DNA of 13,360 nt, from positions 1 through 13,360 of the forward strand of contig JAHHKH010000323.1 of NCBI GenBank assembly GCA_018679695.1. The letters run 5' to 3'. The position numbers and the translations under genes are program-made. Position 1 is the stretch's first letter, and every line of letters starts with the position of its first letter. A model generated the notes under the pieces. The model was not told the origin of the DNA. It ran no database searches and saw only the letters and a list, made by a program, of their open reading frames with translations. Source of the stretch: Maribacter sp. GTDB taxonomy: Bacteria > Bacteroidota > Bacteroidia > Flavobacteriales > Flavobacteriaceae. Below, in pieces: positions 1 to 6,903 of this stretch.

Positions 1-258
1 ATGACGAGCTCTCTTAACAGCTACAGCTACTTTCCTTTGATATTTCAAAGAAGTACCTGTTAATCTTCTAGGAAGAAGTTTGCCTTGCTCATTAACCAAT
101 TTCATTAAAAAATCAGGATCCTTATAATCAATGTATTTGATACCTGACTTCTTGAAACGACAATACTTCTTTTTAGTGCTGGTTTCAATATTCAATGGGG
201 TTAAATACCTGATTTCCCCATCTTTTTTACCTTTTGCCTGTTGTTCTATAGATGCCAT
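1..258 (-). CDS. rpsR: 30S ribosomal protein bS18, 3' end cut by window edge
   Basis: Reading leftward from the ATG at 258-256 gives an open frame of 86 residues that runs off the window at base 1. It begins MASIEQQAKGKKDGEIRYL and contains the bS18 signatures KKYCRFKKSGIKYIDYKD and LLPRRLTGTSLKYQRK, then a basic tail ending KRARH. Full-length bS18 in this phylum is about 95-100 residues, so roughly ten C-terminal residues are missing. bS18 binds 16S rRNA as a heterodimer with bS6 on the platform of the small subunit. The start lies 5 bp after the rpsF stop, so the two genes are almost certainly co-transcribed. In related genomes rplI usually follows; it would be outside this window. Confidence 0.95.
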   Translation of the reverse strand, partial: MASIEQQAKGKKDGEIRYLTPLNIETSTKKKYCRFKKSGIKYIDYKDPDFLMKLVNEQGKLLPRRLTGTSLKYQRKVAVAVKRARH

Positions 259-263
259 AATGA

Positions 264-602
264 TTACGCTTTAGCTTTTAATCTTGTTCTTCTTTTCTCA
301 GCCCATTCAATGGCATGCTTGTCCAACTTAACTGTTAGAAAGCGCATCACACGCTCATCTCTTCTAAATTCTTGCTCATAAGGGTTTATAACCTCCCCAG
401 GGGCAGTGAATTCAAATAAATGGTAAAAACCACTTTTCTTATTTTGAATTGCGTAGGCTAATTTCTTTAGCCCCCAATTTTCTTTTGATACCATTTTGGC
501 ACCATTCTTAATTAAGAAATCTTCAAATTTCTTAACTGTTTCCTCTATCTGAACATCTGATAGAACGGGATTTAAAATGAAAACAGTTTCGTAATTGTTC
601 AT
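264..602 (-). CDS. rpsF: 30S ribosomal protein bS6
   Basis: The 112-residue product starts MNNYETVFILNPVLSDVQIE, the typical first strand and helix of bS6. It continues with the family features ENWGLKKLAYAIQNKKSGFY (about residues 41-60) and RRDERVMRFLTVKLD (about 80-94). A short basic tail follows. bS6 pairs with bS18 on the small-subunit platform. The gene is first in a leftward rpsF-rpsR unit behind a well-matched promoter at 626-656. The predicted transcript leader is only about 15-20 nt and A-rich with no Shine-Dalgarno sequence, as is normal in Bacteroidota. That leaves little room for the structured S6:S18 autoregulatory leader known from other phyla. Confidence 0.96.
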   Translation of the reverse strand: MNNYETVFILNPVLSDVQIEETVKKFEDFLIKNGAKMVSKENWGLKKLAYAIQNKKSGFYHLFEFTAPGEVINPYEQEFRRDERVMRFLTVKLDKHAIEWAEKRRTRLKAKA

Positions 603-625
603 AAATATTTTGTTTTTAAGGTGGG

Positions 626-656
626 CAAAAGTAAGAATATTTAACAGTAATTACAA
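626..656 (-). promoter_or_regulatory. Bacteroidota-type sigma promoter of rpsF-rpsR
   Basis: On the minus strand TTG (656-654) is followed, after a 20-bp spacer, by TACTTTTG (633-626). This matches the Bacteroidota primary-sigma consensus TTG N17-23 TAnnTTTG at every fixed position. The -7 element ends 24 bp before the rpsF ATG, predicting a start of transcription near 618-620. The match is seen in the sequence; activity is inferred. Confidence 0.65.
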
Positions 657-772
657 GAAATTGAAAAATTCTTCGTTATAGATAGAATAATCATAAAAAA
701 TGAACTTAACCAAATCTTAATCTATGATCATTGCAAATTACACAGTATTTAATACATTGTTTACAACTTTTA

Positions 773-803
773 TTGCAGTTCAGCGTGTAATTTCGGTAAT
801 TTG
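773..803 (+). promoter_or_regulatory. Possible promoter of the LytTR regulator gene
   Basis: TTG at 773-775 is followed 21 bp later by TAATTTG (797-803), which is one base short of the TAnnTTTG consensus. An overlapping alternative, TAATTTCG (788-795), matches all fixed positions but one and has no TTG at a suitable distance. The element ends 33 bp before the ATG at 836. This is the best candidate in the 233-bp divergent region between rpsF and the regulator, but it is weak. Confidence 0.28.
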
Positions 804-835
804 TCGATGATTTAACCCCACAAATCAACCCATTT

Positions 836-1528
836 ATGAAATTAAGAAGTATTATTGTTGATGATTCATCAATGCAAAGGATGGCAGTTGCCAAGTTGGT
901 GAACAACCACCCAAACCTAGCAATGGTGGCCGAATACAGCAACGCAATCGAAGCGAAAAACGGCATTAAAAACCATGAAATCGATTTGATTTTTCTAGAT
1001 GTCGAAATGCCCATTATAAGTGGGTTTGACCTACTCGAATCCCTTGAAAACAGCCCACAGGTAATATTAATTACCGGTAAACCTGATTATGCCCTAAAAG
1101 CTTTTGACTACGACGTAACAGATTATCTGCATAAGCCAATTACCATGGCCCGTTTTGATGCCTCTGTTAAAAGAGCGGTAGCTAAGTACGAACAAATGCA
1201 TAGGGTACATGAAGATGAGGAGCACATTTTCGTAAAGAGTAATCTGAAGAAAAGAAAAGTTATCCTAAATGATATCAAATGGATAGAAGCTCTTGGTGAC
1301 TACATCAAACTAGTTACCGACGAAGCGAATATTGTTATTTTATCAACAATGAAATCTTTCGAAAAGCAATTGCCTGCTGAAAAATTTCTTAGAATTCACA
1401 AATCCTACATTGTGAACCTCGAAAAAGTTGAAAAATTCAATAGTAAGAATGTCGAAGTAAGTGGAAGGTCCATACCTTTAAGTAGAAACAAAAAGACCGA
1501 ATTGGCCGAAGCGCTAAGTAACGTTTAA
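836..1528 (+). CDS. LytTR-family response regulator
   Basis: The 230-residue protein has two domains. Residues 1-120 form a receiver domain: acidic pair D9-D10, phospho-acceptor D55 in LIFLDVEMP, switch threonine T80 and the conserved K100-P101. Residues about 130-230 form a LytTR DNA-binding domain, with the signatures FVKSNLKKRKVILNDIKWIE and LRIHKSYIVN. It is the AlgR/LytR/AgrA type of cytoplasmic transcription regulator. All phosphorylation residues are present, so it is probably controlled by a histidine kinase, but none is encoded nearby and it sits alone. The ATG at 836 puts the first beta strand (MKLRSIIVDDS) exactly at the N-terminus, which supports this start. It converges on priA with 24 bp between the stops. 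Targets are unknown. Confidence 0.93.
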   Translation: MKLRSIIVDDSSMQRMAVAKLVNNHPNLAMVAEYSNAIEAKNGIKNHEIDLIFLDVEMPIISGFDLLESLENSPQVILITGKPDYALKAFDYDVTDYLHKPITMARFDASVKRAVAKYEQMHRVHEDEEHIFVKSNLKKRKVILNDIKWIEALGDYIKLVTDEANIVILSTMKSFEKQLPAEKFLRIHKSYIVNLEKVEKFNSKNVEVSGRSIPLSRNKKTELAEALSNV

Positions 1529-1552
1529 GACGCGTTGATCGGGAAGTAATTT

Positions 1553-4009
1553 CTAAATGTGGTCTACGTTGTAGATAACACGTACACTTCTGAACTGAGA
1601 GATAGCATTAAAAGAATTTTCGATTCTTTTAATGCTATTTTTGGTTTTACCCAATGACTGGCCAATGGGTATCTTTATAAGCACATTTTTTAAATATTGA
1701 TTTCTAATCCGCGCCACTGGAGGGTATTCTGGTCCTAGAATCCCACTTTTAAAAACATTCCTTAGAGCTTTTGCGAACCAATCTGCTGCCTCATTCAAAG
1801 TATTGTAATTCTTATGCTTGAAGGTGATCTTAATAATTCGACATATAGGTGGATAAAGAAACTGTTCCCTTTCATAGAGTTGTTCCTTGAACATCCCGTC
1901 ATAATCATTGATGGAAACCTGCTTCAAAATCTGATGATAGGGATTATAGCTCTGAATCAATACCTTACCGCGTTTTTGGGTACGCCCTGCCCTGCCTGCC
2001 ACTTGGGTCATTAATTGAAAACTTCGTTCATGGGCACGATAATCTGGAAAATTCAATAAAGAATCGGCATTCATGATCCCTACCAAATTCACATTTCTAA
2101 AATCAAGTCCTTTTGTGAGCATTTGGGTTCCTACAAGAATATCAAGTTCTTGTTGTTCAAAAGCAGTTATAATTTTCTCATAAGCATATTTACCTCGCGT
2201 GGTGTCCAAGTCCATTCGGCCTATCTTTGCCCCGTGGAACAGCGATTTCAATTCTTGCTCTACTTGCTCGGTTCCAAAACCTTTGGTATCTAAAGTTTGA
2301 CTACCACAGGCTTCACAACTTTCCGGCAATGCAATATGGTGGCCACAATAATGGCAACGCAATTGTTCTTTGAACTTATGATACGTTAAACTTACATCAC
2401 AATTGGGGCATTGGGGCGAATGCCCACAGGTGGAACACTCCACAATTGGTGCGAATCCCCTTCGATTTTGAAAAAGTATGACCTGCTCCCCATTTTCCAA
2501 GGTTTCTGCAATTTCCTCCAACAACCTTTGCGAGAAATGGCCTTTCATTCGTCTTTTTCTAATCTGTTCCTTCAAATTAACCAACTCGATATCCGGCATT
2601 AAAACATCACCGAAGCGCCTATCGATATTGGCATAACCGTACTTTCCGTTTTGTGAATTCCAATAACTTTCTATACTAGGTGTCGCGGAGCCCAATATGA
2701 TGTTGGATTTATGCAAATTTGATAATACAATGGCGGCATCCCTTGCATGATATCTTGGTGCAGGGTCAAATTGTTTAAAAGAACCCTCGTGCTCTTCATC
2801 GACAATGACCAACCCTAAATTGGAATACGGTAGAAACAGAGCGGAACGGGCACCTATTACAATTTGTGCCTTTGGTTTTTTTGATAAGACATTATTCCAG
2901 ACTTCGACCCTTTCATGAACGCTGTACTTAGAATGATAAACAGATATCTTATCGCCAAAATAATCCTGTAAACGTGAAATCAATTGCGTGGTCAGAGCTA
3001 TTTCCGGTAATAAATACAAGGCCTGTTTATCGGTATTTATACATTCCTCTATCAACTTCACATAGACCTCGGTTTTTCCCGATGATGTAACACCATGTAA
3101 TAATGCAACCTTTTTATTTTCAAATGATTGTCGTATGTTATCTAAAGCAATTTGTTGATATTTGTTTAATGCCTTTAAATTAAAATCTACGGTATTGCCT
3201 TCGTAATTTATTCGATCGGTTTGAATTTGATATTCCTGCAAGATGCCTTTATCTATCAATGCTTTGATCACGGCCTTTGAACTACCGCTGGCACTTGCCA
3301 AAGTTGATATTTTTACAGGCTTCCGCTCTGTGGCCTGGAGTTGAAACAAGGTCAACACTACTTGGCTTTGCTTTGGGGCCCTAGAAAGTGATTCAAGTAA
3401 TGCCTCGAGCTTATCTTCAGATCTGTAGGCATTCCCAAGTTTTACATAGCGCACCATCTTGGGCTTATAACGCTCATAGATTTCATCCTTAAGAAGGATG
3501 GCATTTTTCTCTAACAAGCGGTTTAGTATTGGGAGTACATTTTTTCGATCGATGATGGCGGCAACCTCATGAACTTTTAACATAGATTGGTGCTGAAGGG
3601 CCTCGAATACCAAAAACTCATCATCTTTCAAATCATTTTCAGTGACCTCGCCTTTTTCATTCCTTAAAATCAAAGTTTCACTTTCCAATAAGAAAGCACT
3701 GGGCAAAGCGCTTCTGAAAACCTCCCCGATGGTACACATATAATAATTGGCAATCCATCGCCAATGCTGCAATTGTAAGTTATTTACGATGGGGTGTTCA
3801 TCTAAAATCCTATGTATTTCCTTGGCTTTATAGACCTGGGGAGGGGTTGAATGGATTTCCTTGACAAGAGCTGTATATATCTTGGATTTGCCAAAAGGAA
3901 CAGCAACCCGCATTCCTGGCTGTAAATACTCAAATTCTGTTTTTGAAATACTGTAGGTAAAGAGTTTTTCGAGCGGTATTGGTAATATAACATTAATGAA
4001 GTGCTGCAT
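1553..4009 (-). CDS. priA: Primosomal replication-restart helicase PriA
   Basis: The 818-residue protein is a full-length PriA, the superfamily 2 3'-to-5' DNA helicase that recognises stalled forks and starts reloading of the replicative helicase. Residues about 1-110 are the 3'-DNA-binding domain (PLEKLFTYSI, PGMRVAVPFG). The helicase core has Walker A GVTSSGKT (306-313), Walker B DEEH (404-407), SAT (441-443) and motif VI QVAGRAGR (669-676). Between the helicase lobes is the zinc module with all eight cysteines: C525, C528, C534, C537, C552, C555, C565 and C568. It is the last gene of the leftward nadC-yihY-DUF2147-priA unit, 14 bp after the DUF2147 stop. Its final codons contain a 16-bp inverted repeat that probably serves as terminator for the convergent LytTR gene. 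Confidence 0.97.
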   Translation of the reverse strand: MQHFINVILPIPLEKLFTYSISKTEFEYLQPGMRVAVPFGKSKIYTALVKEIHSTPPQVYKAKEIHRILDEHPIVNNLQLQHWRWIANYYMCTIGEVFRSALPSAFLLESETLILRNEKGEVTENDLKDDEFLVFEALQHQSMLKVHEVAAIIDRKNVLPILNRLLEKNAILLKDEIYERYKPKMVRYVKLGNAYRSEDKLEALLESLSRAPKQSQVVLTLFQLQATERKPVKISTLASASGSSKAVIKALIDKGILQEYQIQTDRINYEGNTVDFNLKALNKYQQIALDNIRQSFENKKVALLHGVTSSGKTEVYVKLIEECINTDKQALYLLPEIALTTQLISRLQDYFGDKISVYHSKYSVHERVEVWNNVLSKKPKAQIVIGARSALFLPYSNLGLVIVDEEHEGSFKQFDPAPRYHARDAAIVLSNLHKSNIILGSATPSIESYWNSQNGKYGYANIDRRFGDVLMPDIELVNLKEQIRKRRMKGHFSQRLLEEIAETLENGEQVILFQNRRGFAPIVECSTCGHSPQCPNCDVSLTYHKFKEQLRCHYCGHHIALPESCEACGSQTLDTKGFGTEQVEQELKSLFHGAKIGRMDLDTTRGKYAYEKIITAFEQQELDILVGTQMLTKGLDFRNVNLVGIMNADSLLNFPDYRAHERSFQLMTQVAGRAGRTQKRGKVLIQSYNPYHQILKQVSINDYDGMFKEQLYEREQFLYPPICRIIKITFKHKNYNTLNEAADWFAKALRNVFKSGILGPEYPPVARIRNQYLKNVLIKIPIGQSLGKTKNSIKRIENSFNAISQFRSVRVIYNVDHI
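1602..1642 (+). terminator. Probable intrinsic terminator of the LytTR gene, inside priA
   Basis: ATAGCATTAAAAGAAT (1602-1617) and its exact reverse complement (1623-1638) form a perfect 16-bp stem around the 5-nt loop TTTCG. In the plus direction the stem runs straight into T5 (1638-1642), with more T-rich sequence after one GG. This is the layout of a rho-independent terminator 74 bp after the regulator stop. In the minus direction no T tract follows the stem, so it should not stop priA transcription. The stem is AT-rich, with only three G-C pairs. It overlaps priA codons for the C-terminal residues NSIKRIENSFNAI. Confidence 0.6.
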
Positions 4010-4023
4010 ACATTCATTGCCTT

Positions 4024-4464
4024 CTAACCTTCAACACGTAGCCACGTTTGTGTTCTATATATAAATGCCAAATACCCACGGACCTTAAGTTCGTCTAAAT
4101 TATCGGGATTCAGCCAGATTTTACATCGAAAGGTCATCGCCTGTTCGGGATCGAACAGGGTTTTGCCTTTCCATTTGCCATTGTCATGTTCTTCTGCAGC
4201 ATCTATAATAGTCATACCCACTATAGGTTTATCCTTTCGTTCGTCATCACATTTTATACATAGTGCTTCTTCCCTTCCCTCTTCCAAAATCTCAACAACA
4301 TGACCGTACATTAGTCCATCTTTCTTATAGATATCAATAATGGCTTTGGGTTTACCTGTCCTATCATCAATTGTTTTCCATTTACCAAATATGCTTTGCG
4401 ATTGTACTGTGAATGAGAACAATACAAGTATTCCAAACAATAATATCCTACTCCATTTTGTCAT
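4024..4464 (-). CDS. DUF2147 family exported protein
   Basis: The 146-residue protein has an N-terminal signal peptide (MTKWSR, then a hydrophobic stretch to about residue 20, ending VQSQS), so it is probably periplasmic. The mature part matches DUF2147, a small lipocalin-like beta barrel of unknown function: GKWKTIDDRTGKPKAIIDIY, the CIKC pair (C69, C72), the DKPIVG strand, GKTLFDPE and the C-terminal LKVRGYLAF...QTWLR. C114 (TFRCKIWL) is also typical of the family. The start overlaps the upstream yihY-like gene by 17 bp and the stop lies 14 bp before priA, so it is translated within that operon. The link to either neighbour's function is unknown. Confidence 0.88.
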   Translation of the reverse strand: MTKWSRILLFGILVLFSFTVQSQSIFGKWKTIDDRTGKPKAIIDIYKKDGLMYGHVVEILEEGREEALCIKCDDERKDKPIVGMTIIDAAEEHDNGKWKGKTLFDPEQAMTFRCKIWLNPDNLDELKVRGYLAFIYRTQTWLRVEG

Positions 4465-5428
4465 CTTTATTTATGTTTTTTCGTAATGTATTTAGGGAAG
4501 CATTCAACTCGAACCCCAATAGCAATATATTGGAATTTAACCAAATGAACACCATTAAAATCAATAATCCCCCTAAAGCTCCATATAATTCGTTGTATCG
4601 TGCAAACTTTTCAACATATACACCGAAAAGATAGGAAGTCAATAAAAACAAGATTGTGGTCATTAATGCACCAACCGAGAAGAATCTGGCCTGTTTACCT
4701 TCAGCTGTCCCAAAATAATATAAAATAGCCGTGGTTAAATAGGAGAGGATAACAAAAAAGAGGATTTTCCCGATTTGCGCACCCACAATATCATTTTCAG
4801 TAAGATCATATCCTCTTGTCTTTGCCGCCCATTCACTCAAATAATCCACAATATAGAATTCAAAATACACATAAGCGGCTGCACCGATTATCAGCAATAC
4901 AGATAATATCAATCCAACCATTAAGGCATAAGCATATTGTCTTAAAAAGTTACGGGTAAGATCAATGTGATACGAATTCTCAAAACCGCCGAAAATGGCA
5001 TTAACCCCATTGGCCATCAGAAAAATCGAAATGAAAAAAGCAGAGGATAAAATGCCACCACTTTTTTGATCTTTTATCTGTTGATAAATTTCACCGAAAT
5101 ATTCACCCGTGGCAGTAGGAAGAAATGATTCTAAAAACAAAAGGAATTGTGCATCGAAATTCTCATTTCCCACACTTGCATAGGGTACTATGATAGGTAC
5201 CAAGGAAACTAAAAAAATCAGCAGTGGAAATAAAGCCATAAAAAGGCTAAAGGCAATTGCACTTGCCCTTGCCGACAATGCACCTTGGACAATACCAAGA
5301 ATGTACATTTCAATGAGATCGTACAACGATAAGCCCTCAAGGGCAGGTAGTTTAACCTTCTTTAGAAAGGCTACCAGCCAATTTATTATGGGGATCTTTT
5401 CAAGTTTAGCCTCTATCTCTACCGACAT
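4448..5428 (-). CDS. YihY/UPF0761 (BrkB-type) integral membrane protein
   Basis: The 326-residue protein has about six hydrophobic segments (near residues 53-83, 126-147, 166-190, 221-240, 250-272 and 283-306). It carries the family hallmarks: an ARASAIAFSLFMALFPLLIF helix and the C-terminal YGALGGLLILMVFIWL followed by LLLGFELNASL. It belongs to the YihY/BrkB family, once misnamed ribonuclease BN, of inner-membrane proteins of uncertain function, possibly transporters. Its ATG follows the nadC TAA with no spacer (TAAATG), and its 3' end overlaps the DUF2147 start by 17 bp, so translation is probably coupled on both sides. No feature suggests an enzymatic role. Confidence 0.9.
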   Translation of the reverse strand: MSVEIEAKLEKIPIINWLVAFLKKVKLPALEGLSLYDLIEMYILGIVQGALSARASAIAFSLFMALFPLLIFLVSLVPIIVPYASVGNENFDAQFLLFLESFLPTATGEYFGEIYQQIKDQKSGGILSSAFFISIFLMANGVNAIFGGFENSYHIDLTRNFLRQYAYALMVGLILSVLLIIGAAAYVYFEFYIVDYLSEWAAKTRGYDLTENDIVGAQIGKILFFVILSYLTTAILYYFGTAEGKQARFFSVGALMTTILFLLTSYLFGVYVEKFARYNELYGALGGLLILMVFIWLNSNILLLGFELNASLNTLRKNINKDDKME

Positions 5429-6286
5429 TTAAACTGCTTTAAGGCTAAGGTCCATATTATAAACCGAGTGTGTCAGAGCACCTGAAGATATGTAATCAAC
5501 ACCACATTCCGCATATTTGCGAATGGTCTTTTCAGTAATACCTCCAGAGGATTCCGTTAAACATTTATCCCCAATCATAGCCACGGCCTTGCGTGTATCA
5601 TCATAATCGAAATTATCAATTAAAATTCGATATACCCCATTAGTTTTAAGAATTTCTTCAACCTCCTCTAAATTTCTTGCTTCGACTATTATTTTCAAGT
5701 CCCTTTTAGTTTCTTTTAAATACTTTTGTGTCTTTAAAATGGCTTTGCTGATCCCACCGGCAAAATCTATATGATTGTCTTTGAGCATGATCATGTCATA
5801 TAGTGCAAATCTGTGATTTTCGCCACCTCCAATTTTTACGGCCCATTTTTCCAAAGCCCTTATACCGGGGGTTGTTTTTCGCGTATCCAGGATTTTGGTG
5901 TTCGTACCTTTCAATAATCCTACAAAAGAATTGGTTTTTGTGGCAATGGCACTCATGCGTTGCATTGCATTCAATACCAAACGCTCGGCTTTTAGTATGC
6001 TCTGCGAGCTGCCTGATACGAAAAAAGCAACATCACCATATTTTACTGCTGAACCATCTTCAACCAAAGTCTCAAAACGCATATTCCTATCCACGTAGCC
6101 AAACACTTGTTTTGCAAAGTCTATACCGGCAATTATGCCTTTATCCTTCACAAGAAGTTTCGCTTTTCCCCTAGCAGAAGCCGGAATACAAGCTAATGAG
6201 CTATGGTCACCATCACCTACATCCTCGCGTATGGCGTTGGCAATAATCATATCTATTTCTTGTTGAAACTGTACTTCTGAAATCAT
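5429..6286 (-). CDS. nadC: Nicotinate-nucleotide pyrophosphorylase (quinolinate phosphoribosyltransferase)
   Basis: The 285-residue enzyme converts quinolinate and PRPP to nicotinate mononucleotide, CO2 and PPi in de novo NAD synthesis. The sequence shows the family motifs in order: EDVGDGDHSS (21-30), NAMQRMSAIAT (106-116), DTRKTTPGIRALEKWAV (134-150), GGGENHR (153-159), MLKDNH (167-172), ESSGGI (245-250) and ISSGALTHS (266-274). Length and active-site residues are normal. It is the first gene of the leftward operon ending in priA. The 80-bp divergent gap to rlmH has no clear promoter; the nearest leftward match (TAAATTAG, 6310-6303) has one mismatch and no TTG at the right distance. The partner genes nadA and nadB are not in the window. 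Confidence 0.96.
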   Translation of the reverse strand: MISEVQFQQEIDMIIANAIREDVGDGDHSSLACIPASARGKAKLLVKDKGIIAGIDFAKQVFGYVDRNMRFETLVEDGSAVKYGDVAFFVSGSSQSILKAERLVLNAMQRMSAIATKTNSFVGLLKGTNTKILDTRKTTPGIRALEKWAVKIGGGENHRFALYDMIMLKDNHIDFAGGISKAILKTQKYLKETKRDLKIIVEARNLEEVEEILKTNGVYRILIDNFDYDDTRKAVAMIGDKCLTESSGGITEKTIRKYAECGVDYISSGALTHSVYNMDLSLKAV

Positions 6287-6366
6287 TAAAAAAAGGTTTG
6301 TGCTAATTTACTAAAAACAAAACCCAATACGAACATCCTATAAGTTGAAAGTTTTAAATTTGAAGT

Positions 6367-6840
6367 ATGACGATAAAATTGCTTGCCATTGGTAAAACTG
6401 ACAGTTCTTCATTGCAAAATTTGATTGCTACTTATCAGAAAAGACTGAGGCACTATATAAAATTTGAATTGGAAATCATCCCTGATTTAAAAAATACCAA
6501 GAACCTAACCAAAACCCAACAGAAGGAGAAAGAAGGTGCACTGATACTTAAAAAACTGAACACTACTGATGTGTTGGTGCTTTTTGATGAAAACGGAAAG
6601 CATTTGAGTTCGGTCGAATTTTCAAACTTCCTACAAAAAAAGATGAATGCTGGTTTAAAACAACTGGTCTTGGTTATTGGTGGGCCCTATGGCTTCAGCG
6701 ATGCTATTTATGCAAAAGCACAGGGAAGATTAAGTTTATCCAAAATGACCTTTTCACATCAAATGGTACGTTTGTTCATTGTAGAACAATTGTACAGGGC
6801 ATTTACAATTTTGAATAACGAACCCTATCATCACAGCTAA
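6367..6840 (+). CDS. rlmH: 23S rRNA pseudouridine-1915 N3-methyltransferase RlmH
   Basis: The 157-residue protein is a complete SPOUT-class methyltransferase that uses S-adenosylmethionine to methylate the pseudouridine at position 1915 in helix 69 of 23S rRNA. Family marks are the start MTIKLLAIGKT, the knot motif VIGGPYGFS (103-111), LSLSKMTFSHQMVR (122-135) and the C-terminal QLYRAFTILNNEPYHH (141-156). The ATG at 6367 places the first strand at the N-terminus as in other members. The gene diverges from nadC and converges with the serine-pathway fusion gene across 53 bp. A TAAATTTG box (6355-6362) just upstream is too close to the start to be a normal promoter element. Confidence 0.96.
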   Translation: MTIKLLAIGKTDSSSLQNLIATYQKRLRHYIKFELEIIPDLKNTKNLTKTQQKEKEGALILKKLNTTDVLVLFDENGKHLSSVEFSNFLQKKMNAGLKQLVLVIGGPYGFSDAIYAKAQGRLSLSKMTFSHQMVRLFIVEQLYRAFTILNNEPYHHS

Positions 6841-6848
6841 TCCGATAT

Positions 6849-6886
6849 AAATAAAAAGGATTCCCAGCAGCAACCTAATGCTCGCT
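6849..6886 (-). terminator. Possible weak terminator after the SerB-SerA fusion gene
   Basis: On the minus strand AGCGAGCA and TGCTGCT (6886-6866) can pair with one bulged G around a 6-nt loop. After an 8-nt gap (GGGAATCC) come T5, A, T3 (6857-6849). The T tract is further from the stem than in classic intrinsic terminators, so this call is tentative. It lies in the 53-bp gap between the two convergent stops. Confidence 0.3.
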
Positions 6887-6887
6887 A

Positions 6888-6903
6888 ATTGTATTAATAC
6901 AAT
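6888..6903. repeat. 16-bp perfect palindrome over the fusion-gene stop codon
   Basis: ATTGTATTAATACAAT is its own reverse complement and covers the TAA stop (6894-6896) of the fusion gene. As RNA it can form a 6-bp stem with a TTAA loop. A competing inverted repeat, AATACC (6901-6906) with GGTATT (6918-6923), shares part of it. The symmetry is certain; any role as a protein site or end-of-transcript structure is unknown. Confidence 0.45.

Noticed and set aside
706..1014. A minus-strand open frame with hydrophobic segments across the rpsF/LytTR gap and the start of the regulator gene.
   Set aside because: It overlaps the conserved receiver domain in antisense, is cysteine-rich in a way typical of shadow frames, and has no start context.
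1563..1575. Small hairpin TCTAC-GTT-GTAGA at the priA 3' end as a terminator.
   Set aside because: The stem is only 5 bp and there is no T tract in either direction.
6303..6310. TAAATTAG on the minus strand as the nadC promoter.
   Set aside because: It has one mismatch at a fixed position, no properly spaced TTG, and only 17 bp to the start, so it is not listed as a feature.
6355..6362. TAAATTTG, a perfect Bacteroidota -7 box, in front of rlmH.
   Set aside because: It ends only 4 bp before the conserved ATG, which would put the transcript start within the start codon, and no TTG sits at the right distance upstream.
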